Below are positions 34,854-43,049 of a DNA stretch of 64,000 bases, piece by piece. The DNA lies in NCBI RefSeq assembly GCF_017355785.1, contig NZ_JAFEWE010000009.1, positions 173,972 to 237,971 on the forward strand. Reading direction: 5' to 3'. How positions within the stretch are numbered: the first letter of the stretch is position 1; each line of letters opens with the position of its first letter. This stretch comes from Desertivirga arenae (lineage in GTDB: Bacteria; Bacteroidota; Bacteroidia; Sphingobacteriales; Sphingobacteriaceae). Under the pieces are notes generated by a model. It saw nothing but the letters and a program-made list of their open reading frames with translations, was not told the origin of the DNA and made no database searches. The position numbers were made by a program, and so were the translations under genes.

Positions 34854-35678
34854 TTGTTAACAAATCCCAAATTAGCTAGAGTGTTTAGAGCTTATCTTTC
34901 AGTATTCCTGTTTTTTGCTTCGTCATTCTTATCCTTGCATTCATTTGCTCAAAGCTGGGATCTGGGAGGATTTGTAGGGGGTGCAGCTTATATGGGAGAT
35001 CTTAATCCGGTAAATCCTCTTAAAGTTAATAATTTGTCCTTTGGAGGCCAGGTGAAAAGGTGCTTTAATCCTTATTGGGCACTTAAGTTAGCTGTAACAA
35101 GTGGGAAGATAGAGGCCTATGATGCTGATTCAAATGATCCCTTTGCCAGGCAAAGAAATCTTAGTTTTTATTCCAGCCTAACCGAGGTTAGTTTGCAGAC
35201 GGAGTTTAATTTCTTTAATTATGTTCCATCCGTAAGCAAGAAGTTATATACCCCATTTCTTTTTGCAGGACTTGGTCTGGTTGGCTTTAATCCAAAGACA
35301 AAGTTGAATGGTGATACCTATGAGTTGCGAAATTATGGAACGGAGGGACAAAATCCTTCAGTGCCCTATCGTAATTATGCTGTCACACTGCCTTTTGGAG
35401 CGGGAGTAAAGTTTAATGTAAAAGGTAATTGGAGCCTGATTGCTGAAGCAGGATATAGAACAGCATTTTCAGATTACCTGGATGATGTTAGCAAAACATA
35501 CCCTGATCCTGCTAAATCATCTGAAATCACAATGGAATTAGCCGACCGTTCTGAGAATAAAATCGGATTTCCTTACTCTCAGCGGGGCGATGGCCGCAGT
35601 CGCGATTCATATATGTTTGTAGGCTTATCCCTTACCTATTCCATTTTTAAAAATGGATGCCCTGTTGTGGCATACTAG
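34854..35678 (+). CDS. DUF6089-family outer membrane beta-barrel protein
   Basis: About 274 residues; there is no ATG near the 5' end, so TTG 34854 or GTG 34881 (which leaves FRAYLSVFLFFASSF as signal peptide core) is the start. Signal peptide ends at SFAQS. The rest is WDLGGFVGGAAYMGDLNP, then aromatic beta strands and a Cys near the end (FKNGCPVVAY), a pattern of the DUF6089 barrel that precedes uppS and bamA. Function unknown; probably outer membrane. Confidence 0.75.
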   Translation: MLTNPKLARVFRAYLSVFLFFASSFLSLHSFAQSWDLGGFVGGAAYMGDLNPVNPLKVNNLSFGGQVKRCFNPYWALKLAVTSGKIEAYDADSNDPFARQRNLSFYSSLTEVSLQTEFNFFNYVPSVSKKLYTPFLFAGLGLVGFNPKTKLNGDTYELRNYGTEGQNPSVPYRNYAVTLPFGAGVKFNVKGNWSLIAEAGYRTAFSDYLDDVSKTYPDPAKSSEITMELADRSENKIGFPYSQRGDGRSRDSYMFVGLSLTYSIFKNGCPVVAY

Positions 35679-35793
35679 ATCTCTTCAAGCTAAATAATTT
35701 TCTTGACCGAAAACTCACTAAGTTTCTTACCTTTACGCCCCAAATAAACGAACAAAACTTTTACAAAAAAAGGGTTTTCTGCTTAAAAACAAG

Positions 35794-36534
35794 ATGGGTT
35801 TACTGGAACAATTAGATAAAAACAAGTTACCAAAACATATTGCAATCGTTATGGACGGTAACGGAAGATGGGCCAAGGGAAAAGGTAAATTACGTGTCTT
35901 TGGCCATCATGAAGGTGTTGTTGCCGTAAGGGATGTGGTTGAAGGTGCTGTTGAAGCAGGTGTACCTTATATAACCCTGTATACCTTTTCTACCGAAAAT
36001 TGGAACCGTCCAAAACTTGAGGTAATGGCTTTAATGGAGCTGCTCGTAGCTACAATAAACAAAGAGACGAAAACACTAATGAAGAATGGCGTTCGTTTAA
36101 ATGCTATAGGTAATTTAAACTTGTTGCCTGAAAGATGTCGTCGGGAACTAATGGAAGCTATCGAGAAAACTTCTGCAAATACTAGTTGTACACTAACTCT
36201 TGCTTTAAGCTATAGTTCCAGGGCTGAAATAGTTGAAGCTACCAGGAAAATTGCCGAGCAAGTTAGATTAGGGGTACTTGATCCTTCTGATATCAACGAA
36301 GAAATATTTTCAAATTCCTTGTCAACCGCAAATATTCCTGATCCTGAACTAATGATTCGTACAAGTGGTGAATATCGTATAAGCAATTACTTATTGTGGC
36401 AAATAGCTTATGCAGAACTATATTTTACACAAAAACTCTGGCCTGATTTCCGACGAGAAGACTTGTTTGAAGCAATTTTAGATTATCAAAAAAGAGAGCG
36501 CCGCTTCGGTATGACCAGTGAGCAAGTGAACTAA
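35794..36534 (+). CDS. uppS: Isoprenyl transferase (undecaprenyl diphosphate synthase)
   Basis: 246 residues. IAIVMDGNGRWAKG with catalytic Asp21 and Arg25, TLYTFSTENWNRP, and RTSGEYRISNYLLWQ near the end are the cis-prenyltransferase motifs. It condenses isopentenyl diphosphate on farnesyl diphosphate to C55 undecaprenyl diphosphate, the carrier for peptidoglycan and O-antigen. Located just before bamA. Confidence 0.95.
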   Translation: MGLLEQLDKNKLPKHIAIVMDGNGRWAKGKGKLRVFGHHEGVVAVRDVVEGAVEAGVPYITLYTFSTENWNRPKLEVMALMELLVATINKETKTLMKNGVRLNAIGNLNLLPERCRRELMEAIEKTSANTSCTLTLALSYSSRAEIVEATRKIAEQVRLGVLDPSDINEEIFSNSLSTANIPDPELMIRTSGEYRISNYLLWQIAYAELYFTQKLWPDFRREDLFEAILDYQKRERRFGMTSEQVN

Positions 36535-36595
36535 ATTTTTCTTTTAACACCATTTAACATCTGTAAAAGTTATTTTAGCGACGTTGAAAATCCAA

Positions 36596-39148
36596 ATGAA
36601 TAAATACTTAATTACTTTATATCTTATCGTATTTAGCGCTGTAGCATTCGGTCAGATTGGAAGGCCCAACCAACAGGGACCGCGAAGACCCACTACAGGC
36701 AATGATGAAATAAGCTACCTCAACCCAAAGGAATATGTGATTGGGGGCATTGACGTGACGGGTACGCAGAATCTGGACAAAGACATCCTCATCCAGATCT
36801 CAAAATTAACTCCTGGCGACAGAATTGAAGTTCCTGGTGATGCTACGGCAAACGCAGTGAAAAATCTGTGGGCTCAGGGGCTCTTCGACGATGTTAAACT
36901 TAACGTTTCGCGAGTTAATGGTGACTCTATCTTTTTTGACATCTCCGTTGTTGAACGTCCCCGTTTAACTAGGATCGATCTCGTCGGCTTGAAGAAAGGT
37001 CAGGCAGATGATATTCGCGAGAAGTTGAATGACAAAAAGGGTAAGATCGTTAATGAGGCATTATTAAGTAACAGTACAGCCATTATTAAGAAGTACTTTA
37101 ATGAGAAAGGGTACCTGTATGCAGAAGTAAGTTTTAATCAAAAGAAAGACCCAGCAGACGCGAATAACGTAATTCTGGAGATAAAGGTTGATAAGAAGTC
37201 GAAAACCAAGATTAGCGACATCAAATTTGCAGGAAACGATGAATTCTCTTCTCGTGAACTGAAGAAGTTCATGAAAAAGACCAAGGAGAAATCTCCAATA
37301 AATATTCTCCGTTCCAGTAAGTTCCTTCAGGACAAATATGAGGAAGACAAGCGAAACCTGATTGCAAAAATGCAAGCCAAAGGTTATCGTGATGCAGAAC
37401 TTTTAAGTGATACTGTTATTAAAAATAACAACGGAACAGTTAATCTAGCCCTGAAAGTTTATGAGGGACCGAAGTATTATTTCGGGGATATTAAATTTGC
37501 AGGGAATGCTGTTTACACTACAGAGTACCTGATGAATATGCTGGGTATTAAAAAAGGTGACGTGTTCAGCGAAGAGAAACTTGAAAAGAAACTTCGTGGA
37601 AGCCAAAGCGGTGACGATGTATCTTCGGTTTACCTCAACAATGGTTATCTTACTTTTAACGTTGATCCGGTTCAGACTAAAGTTCGTAAGGATACTATCG
37701 ATCTTGAACTAAGAATTTTTGAAGGGCCTCAGTATACTATCAATAAAGTTTCCCTAAAAGGAAATGATATTACACATGATAAGGTAGTTATCCGTGAGAT
37801 CCGTACTAAGCCAGGGCAGAAATTTTCTAAAGAAGCTGTAGTTCGTACTACACGGGAGATTGCGCAACTTGGGAACTTCGACGAACAGAAGACTGATGTT
37901 CGTCCTATTCCAAATCCTTCGGATGGTACAGTAGACATCGAGTATACAGTTGCCGAAAAACCTTCGGATCAAATAGAACTTTCTGGTGGTTTTGGTGGTG
38001 GTCGTATCATCGGTACCTTAGGTTTGACTTTCAATAACTTTTCCGCGCGAAACTTATTCAACCTGAAAGAATGGAAACCGCTACCGAAAGGAGACGGTCA
38101 GAAATTAAGCATACGGGGTCAAACGAATGGAAAGTACTATCAATCATATAGTTTCTCATTCTCAGAACCTTGGTTAGGCGGGAAAAAACCAGTTTACTTT
38201 GGAATAAGTGCTTTTACATCACTTAGTACTTACGGAACTAGTATCTACTCAAACAAAACCAGTCCTACTGATCCAAGGATACGTCTTAATGGTGTTACCT
38301 TCAGCTTAGGGCAACGTTTGAAATGGCCTGACGATTATTTCCAGTTGAATACCGCTGCAAACTTTGAACAGTACAAATTGAGAAATTATTCAGGTTTCCT
38401 TTTCAGTACAGGTACTTCCTATAATTTTAACATCAGTCAGCAGATCAGCAGGAACTCGGTGGATGCACCAGTATATCCTACATCAGGTTCACATATCCGT
38501 TTGACCGTTCAAGCAACACCTCCGTATTCTTTGTTTAATAATATCAATTATCAGGCAGCCGAAGCCAAGGATAGATACAAGTTTACAGAGTACCATAAAT
38601 GGAAGTTCGAGTCTCAATGGTATCAGCGAATGGCTGGAAAGTTAGTGCTTAAAGCTCAGGCGCAGTTCGGTTTCCTTGGGATGTATAACAAGGCAGTTGG
38701 TCCTTCAGCATTTGAAAGGTTCAGACTCGGTGGTGATGGAATGCAGGGTTATAGCTTCCTTCAGGGTTCAGAAATCATAGGTTTACGCGGTTATCAAAAT
38801 AATGCAGTAATACCTGAAGGTTCAAATCCTTCGATTGCTCAAAATTCAGGTAGTCCGATCTTCAACAAATATATTCTTGAACTGCGTTATCCACTAACCT
38901 TAAGTCAGCAAGCTCAGGTATTCGGATTGATCTTCGCAGAGGGTGGTAATACTTGGGATCGTTTTAAGGACTTTACACCATTTAACGTTCGTCGTTCTGT
39001 AGGTGTGGGTGCCAGAATCTTCCTTCCGATCTTCGGTCTTCTGGGTATAGATTATGGTTATGGCTTTGATAAGATCCCTGGTTTACCTGATGCAAATAAA
39101 GGTCAGTTCCACTTTAGTATCGCTCAGCAGCTAAATGGCGGGTTCTAA
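36596..39148 (+). CDS. bamA: Outer membrane assembly protein BamA
   Basis: 850 residues from ATG 36596 (a TTG four codons earlier is less likely). Signal peptide 1-20 (ending AFGQ). About five POTRA repeats (45-440; for example VIGGIDVTGTQNLDK, KISDIKFAGNDEFSS, INKVSLKGNDITHDK) are followed by an Omp85 barrel from about 465, with FRLGGDGMQGYSF matching the conserved VRGF/Y-type loop 6 and a C-terminal Phe. It inserts barrel proteins into the outer membrane. Two OmpH genes follow. Confidence 0.95.
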   Translation: MNKYLITLYLIVFSAVAFGQIGRPNQQGPRRPTTGNDEISYLNPKEYVIGGIDVTGTQNLDKDILIQISKLTPGDRIEVPGDATANAVKNLWAQGLFDDVKLNVSRVNGDSIFFDISVVERPRLTRIDLVGLKKGQADDIREKLNDKKGKIVNEALLSNSTAIIKKYFNEKGYLYAEVSFNQKKDPADANNVILEIKVDKKSKTKISDIKFAGNDEFSSRELKKFMKKTKEKSPINILRSSKFLQDKYEEDKRNLIAKMQAKGYRDAELLSDTVIKNNNGTVNLALKVYEGPKYYFGDIKFAGNAVYTTEYLMNMLGIKKGDVFSEEKLEKKLRGSQSGDDVSSVYLNNGYLTFNVDPVQTKVRKDTIDLELRIFEGPQYTINKVSLKGNDITHDKVVIREIRTKPGQKFSKEAVVRTTREIAQLGNFDEQKTDVRPIPNPSDGTVDIEYTVAEKPSDQIELSGGFGGGRIIGTLGLTFNNFSARNLFNLKEWKPLPKGDGQKLSIRGQTNGKYYQSYSFSFSEPWLGGKKPVYFGISAFTSLSTYGTSIYSNKTSPTDPRIRLNGVTFSLGQRLKWPDDYFQLNTAANFEQYKLRNYSGFLFSTGTSYNFNISQQISRNSVDAPVYPTSGSHIRLTVQATPPYSLFNNINYQAAEAKDRYKFTEYHKWKFESQWYQRMAGKLVLKAQAQFGFLGMYNKAVGPSAFERFRLGGDGMQGYSFLQGSEIIGLRGYQNNAVIPEGSNPSIAQNSGSPIFNKYILELRYPLTLSQQAQVFGLIFAEGGNTWDRFKDFTPFNVRRSVGVGARIFLPIFGLLGIDYGYGFDKIPGLPDANKGQFHFSIAQQLNGGF

Positions 39149-39232
39149 AAGAAAATATATTAGAGTGCGATTAAACTATCCGCTTGTAATTCAATCATAA
39201 AGGAAATAAACCTAGTATTGAGGGAGAATTCG

Positions 39233-39763
39233 ATGAAAAAGATTTTATTAATTTGTTGCTTTACATTAATTTCAGGACTTTCAGCTTTCGCTCAAAGATT
39301 TGCATATGTCGATAGCGAGTATATTCTGAAACATATACCCGAATATTTATCGGCTCAGAAGCAACTGGATGCTTTATCACAGCAATGGCAGAAGGAAGTA
39401 GACGGAAGATTTGCAGACGTTGAAAAGATGTACAAGGCTTATCAGGCCGATCAGGTACTATTGACGGACGAGATGCGTAAACGCCGCGAAAATGAGATTG
39501 TAGAAAGGGAAAAAGAAGCAAAGGAATTTCAAAGACAGAAATTCGGTTTTGAAGGAGAACTATATCAACAGCGCGTAAAATTAGTAAAACCAATACAAGA
39601 AAGGGTCGCAAAGGCCGTAGAAGCTGTAGCTGAAAATGCAGGACTTGATATGGTCTTTGATAAAAACAGTAACGTGATAATGCTTTATGCAAGTTTACGT
39701 TTAGATAAGAGTAATGATGTTATCACACGGCTGGGTTATAAGCCAGGTACATTAGCGAAGTAA
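39233..39763 (+). CDS. OmpH/Skp-family periplasmic chaperone (first copy)
   Basis: 176 residues from ATG 39233 (an upstream TTG at 39218 is less likely). Signal peptide 1-19 (ending SAFAQ), then RFAYVDSEYILKHIPEY and a long charged coiled-coil arm region (EIVEREKEAKEFQRQK) and a compact end (VFDKNSNVIMLYA). Skp trimers hold unfolded outer-membrane proteins in the periplasm. It lies 84 bp after bamA and before a second copy. Confidence 0.9.
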   Translation: MKKILLICCFTLISGLSAFAQRFAYVDSEYILKHIPEYLSAQKQLDALSQQWQKEVDGRFADVEKMYKAYQADQVLLTDEMRKRRENEIVEREKEAKEFQRQKFGFEGELYQQRVKLVKPIQERVAKAVEAVAENAGLDMVFDKNSNVIMLYASLRLDKSNDVITRLGYKPGTLAK

Positions 39764-39801
39764 GAGTTTAGAACAACATAATTTATTTTTTTAAAGACAG
39801 A

Positions 39802-40365
39802 ATGAAAAAAGTATTTAAAGTAGCCGTAGTTGCAGTTGGATTATTTTTAGCGGGCACTTCAGTTAATGCACAGCAAAAATTAGGACATATTGATTCTGGT
39901 ACCCTTTTGCAATCAATGCCAGAAATGAAAGCAGCAGATGCTACAATGAAGGCATTTTCCGAGCAAAAGGAGAATGTGATCAAGCAAATGGATGCTGAGC
40001 GTCAGAAAAAGATCACTGTTTATCAGGATAAAGCTCGTAACTTGAGTGAGGCAAATAAAGAGGCTTTAGGTAAGGAGCTGGAAGTTCTTGTAAAGGAAAT
40101 TCAGGATATGGAAAAACGTATAACTGAAGGTCAGCAAAAAGCACAACAGGAGTTGCAAGCTAAACAGGGCGAATTATATCAGCCGATCTACAAGAAAGCC
40201 GAGGACGCAGTTAGAGCTGTTTCAAAGGAAAAAGGTTTTGCATATGTATTTGATGTATCTCAGCCTGGAGTAGTATTCTTTGATGGTGGTGAAGATATTC
40301 TTAAATTAGTTCAGGCTAAACTAGGTATTTCTCCCTCTGCAACTGCAGCGGCTCCAAAAAAGTAA
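39802..40365 (+). CDS. OmpH/Skp-family periplasmic chaperone (second copy)
   Basis: 187 residues. Signal peptide 1-23 (ending VNAQQ), QKLGHIDSGTLLQSMPEMKAAD, a charged coiled coil with EEGQQKAQQELQAK-like repeats, and the compact end YVFDVSQPGVVFFDGGEDI. It is a diverged tandem copy of the gene upstream. A perfect 20-bp-stem terminator closes the unit. Confidence 0.92.
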   Translation: MKKVFKVAVVAVGLFLAGTSVNAQQKLGHIDSGTLLQSMPEMKAADATMKAFSEQKENVIKQMDAERQKKITVYQDKARNLSEANKEALGKELEVLVKEIQDMEKRITEGQQKAQQELQAKQGELYQPIYKKAEDAVRAVSKEKGFAYVFDVSQPGVVFFDGGEDILKLVQAKLGISPSATAAAPKK

Positions 40366-40380
40366 CTTAAAATAAATCGT

Positions 40381-40425
40381 ATAAATAGAAAAAGCGGAGA
40401 CAGCATCTCCGCTTTTTCTATTTAT
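40381..40425. terminator. Strong terminator after the OmpH pair
   Basis: A perfect 20-bp stem (40381-40400 with 40406-40425) with a 5-nt loop CAGCA has a GC-rich heart (GCGGAGA/TCTCCGC) and A and T runs on either side. Confidence 0.95.
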
Positions 40426-40434
40426 ATCCTCACC

Positions 40435-40454
40435 ATTCTATCATCTCATTCTCA
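40435..40454. repeat. Copy of the AGAATGA/GATAGAATG repeat family
   Basis: On the minus strand this reads a near copy of the element at 31808-31829, with AGAATGAG then GATAGAAT. It lies between the OmpH terminator and nuoH. Confidence 0.5.
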
Positions 40455-40497
40455 ATAATCAATAAATTTCAGAGTTTTTGCTGCTGATTCCGTAAGT

Positions 40498-41586
40498 TTG
40501 GCTCAAATTTCAGAATTGAACTTTTTCGTTACATATATCCTCGTAGCAATACTGCTTTTCTCTTTTACTGCGTTATTTGCCCTTTTTGCGGTATATGCAG
40601 AAAGGAAAGTTTCCGCCTTTATTCAGGATCGACTGGGACCGATGGAAACAGGAAAGTTTGGAAGCTTGCAAACGCTGGCAGATATTCTGAAGATGCTCCA
40701 AAAAGAATTTATTATTCCCCGTGCGGCTGACAAGGTTCTTTTTGTTGTTGCTCCTGTAATAATTTTTATCTCTGTTTACATGGGATTTGCCAGTTTGCCC
40801 TGGGCACCAGATCTTATACCTTCTAAAATAAATCTTGGTGTTTTCTATGTTTTTGCGATTGTCTCTGTTGAGTCAGTTGGAATCTTAATGGCCGGCTGGG
40901 GCTCAAATAATAAGTATTCTTTACTTGGTGCCCTCCGTTCTGTAGCCCAGGTAGTATCCTACGAAATTCCGGCAGGTATAGCCATTATATCAGCTGTAAT
41001 GATTTCACAAAGCCTCGATCTACAAGAGGTATCGCGATTACAGGGAATTCTTACGGATCAAACAACTAAGTTCTTCGGTTTCTGGGACGTTACAAAAGTA
41101 GGAGGCATCTTCGCCTGGAACATCTTTCAGGCTCCCCATTTGATAATAGCCTATGTTATTTACTTTATAGCTTCATTAGCTGAATGTAACCGTGCCCCGT
41201 TTGATATCCCGGAGGCTGAATCTGAACTTGTATCTGGTTTCCATACCGAATATACCGGTATTCGATTTGCCTTCGTCTTCTTGGGAGAATATTCGATGAT
41301 GTTCCTGGTTGGAATGTTCGGTGTACTTCTATTTCTTGGTGGATGGAATACTCCACTTCCTAATATCGGTTCTGTCACTTTAGCTGATTGGACTACAGGT
41401 ACAGCCTGGGGTATAATCTGGATAGTTGCAAAAGTATTGTTGGTAGTATTCGTTCAAATGTGGATACGCTGGACGCTTCCGAGGTTGCGTGTAGACCAGT
41501 TGATGGACCTTTGTTGGAAAGTATTAACACCACTGGCATTTTTATGTATGCTAATCTCCGGGGTCTGGAGATTGTTAGTGATGTAG
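40498..41586 (+). CDS. nuoH: NADH-quinone oxidoreductase subunit H
   Basis: About 362 residues, eight or so transmembrane helices. AERKVSAFIQDRLGP and AECNRAPFDIPEAESELVSGFHTEY are the NuoH quinone-site signatures. There is no ATG near the start: TTG 40498 or TTG 40516 are the choices. A TAAGTTTG box overlaps the first TTG (40493-40500), which would favour the second if it is a promoter. NuoH is the membrane subunit at the quinone channel of complex I. First gene of a nuoHIJKLMN run; nuoA-G are not adjacent. Confidence 0.93.
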   Translation: MAQISELNFFVTYILVAILLFSFTALFALFAVYAERKVSAFIQDRLGPMETGKFGSLQTLADILKMLQKEFIIPRAADKVLFVVAPVIIFISVYMGFASLPWAPDLIPSKINLGVFYVFAIVSVESVGILMAGWGSNNKYSLLGALRSVAQVVSYEIPAGIAIISAVMISQSLDLQEVSRLQGILTDQTTKFFGFWDVTKVGGIFAWNIFQAPHLIIAYVIYFIASLAECNRAPFDIPEAESELVSGFHTEYTGIRFAFVFLGEYSMMFLVGMFGVLLFLGGWNTPLPNIGSVTLADWTTGTAWGIIWIVAKVLLVVFVQMWIRWTLPRLRVDQLMDLCWKVLTPLAFLCMLISGVWRLLVM

Positions 41587-41609
41587 ATAAAGAGATAAGG
41601 AATTGAGAA

Positions 41610-42197
41610 TTGATTATTAAGAACACTATATCGTCTTTTGTCACTGCTTGGAAAGGCTTAGCGCTTACCTTGAAGCATTTTTTGGCTGCGGGGAAGAAGA
41701 GGCAGACCTTGGATGTTAAGAAGGATAATTACTTTGCTGAGCAAGAGGGCATTGTAACTGTACAATATCCTAAGGAGAAAATACCCATCCCTGAAGTAGG
41801 CCGGTACCAGTTGCACGTTGAAATTGACGATTGTATCGTTTGTGATCTCTGCGCCAAAATTTGTCCCGTCGACTGCATAGAGATCGAAAGTATAAAAGGA
41901 ACAGGACCCTTGGGGCAGACCTCCGACGGAACAGTTAAACGTTTGCATGCAGCGAAGTTCGACATTGACATGGCCAAATGCTTGTATTGTGGTTTATGTA
42001 CTGTAGTTTGTCCTACTGAATGTATTACGATGACTAATCAGTACGATCGTACGGTAACCAACGTGGCTGAGCTAACTTATAAGTTTTCTGACATGACCCC
42101 AGAGGAGGCAGAGGAAAAGAGGCAGGAGTTGGCAAAACAGCAGGCAGAGAAGCAGGCTGCCAAAGAAGCTGCAATGAAAGCAAAAAAAGGAGAATAA
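41610..42197 (+). CDS. nuoI: NADH-quinone oxidoreductase subunit I
   Basis: 195 residues. Two 4Fe-4S motifs: CIVCDLCAKICPVDC and CLYCGLCTVVCPTEC. These carry clusters N6a and N6b. The C-terminal 35 residues are a Lys/Glu/Ala-rich tail not needed for clusters. The only possible start before the clusters in a good place is TTG 41610, 23 bp after nuoH. Peripheral-arm subunit bound to the membrane arm. Confidence 0.95.
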   Translation: MIIKNTISSFVTAWKGLALTLKHFLAAGKKRQTLDVKKDNYFAEQEGIVTVQYPKEKIPIPEVGRYQLHVEIDDCIVCDLCAKICPVDCIEIESIKGTGPLGQTSDGTVKRLHAAKFDIDMAKCLYCGLCTVVCPTECITMTNQYDRTVTNVAELTYKFSDMTPEEAEEKRQELAKQQAEKQAAKEAAMKAKKGE

Positions 42198-42203
42198 GAA
42201 GAG

Positions 42204-42746
42204 ATGAATTTAGAACAGGTCGTTTTCTACGTGTTTGCTGCTGTGGTATTGTCTTCGGCATTACTGGTAGTAGTCTCACGCAATCTTGTACGATCTATTT
42301 TCCTGTTTTTTATAACCTTATTTTCAATGGCAGGGGTTTTCGTTTTTGCCCTGGCTGATTTTGTTGCATTAACTCAATTAGTAATTTACGTAGGAGGAGT
42401 ATTGGTGCTAATGATATTTGCCTTCCTTCTTTCTAATAAGCATATCTTAGATAATCCGGAATCACTGAAAACTAAGTTGTTTGGATTTCATAATTTGCCC
42501 GCCATCCTGGTGGCATTTTTATTCTTTGGTATTTTACTTTGGTGTATCTCTTTGGCTCAGATAGATCAACTTGCCTGGATACAAGGCTCGGCTGGAAATA
42601 CATTGGAGGTAACTGATAACACTATTCATAATATTGGTATTACTTTAATGACAAAGTATCTGCTTCCATTCGAAGTGGTATCTATATTTCTGTTAATGGC
42701 GCTTGTTGGAGCAGCTCACCTGGCAAGAAAGGAGCGAAAACCATGA
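42204..42746 (+). CDS. nuoJ: NADH-quinone oxidoreductase subunit J
   Basis: 180 residues with five hydrophobic helices and the conserved ALADFVALTQLVIYVGGVLVLMIFAF segment (cited in parts), with the family's pi-bulge region in helix 3. Antiporter-adjacent membrane subunit of complex I. It starts 7 bp after nuoI and its TGA overlaps the nuoK ATG by four bases. Confidence 0.94.
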   Translation: MNLEQVVFYVFAAVVLSSALLVVVSRNLVRSIFLFFITLFSMAGVFVFALADFVALTQLVIYVGGVLVLMIFAFLLSNKHILDNPESLKTKLFGFHNLPAILVAFLFFGILLWCISLAQIDQLAWIQGSAGNTLEVTDNTIHNIGITLMTKYLLPFEVVSIFLLMALVGAAHLARKERKP

Positions 42747-43048
42747 TCCCTCTTTCTCATTACATGCTAATTAGTGCAGCCTTATTTAGTATAGGCATTT
42801 ATGCCGTTCTTTCAAAGCGCAACGCTATAATGATCTTGATAGGGATTGAATTTATGCTTAATGCGGCAATCCTTAATTTTGTAGCTTTTAGTAAGCACGA
42901 TAAGTTTGCGGCCAGCGGACAAGTGTTTGCTCTATTTGCAATCGTACTGGCAGCAGCTGCTGTTGCAGTTTCACTGGCTATTATTTTAAATGTATACAAG
43001 TACTATAAAACAATAGACCCAACTAAAATAGATAAATTAAGAGATTAA
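42743..43048 (+). CDS. nuoK: NADH-quinone oxidoreductase subunit K
   Basis: 101 residues, three helices. IGIEFMLNAAILNF holds the conserved membrane Glu of the proton path, and a second Glu-bearing block is replaced by polar residues near FALFAIVLAAAAVAVSLA. MrpC-like subunit of complex I. Overlaps nuoJ by 4 bp and ends one base before the TTG of nuoL. Confidence 0.94.
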   Translation: MIPLSHYMLISAALFSIGIYAVLSKRNAIMILIGIEFMLNAAILNFVAFSKHDKFAASGQVFALFAIVLAAAAVAVSLAIILNVYKYYKTIDPTKIDKLRD

Positions 43049-43049
43049 T

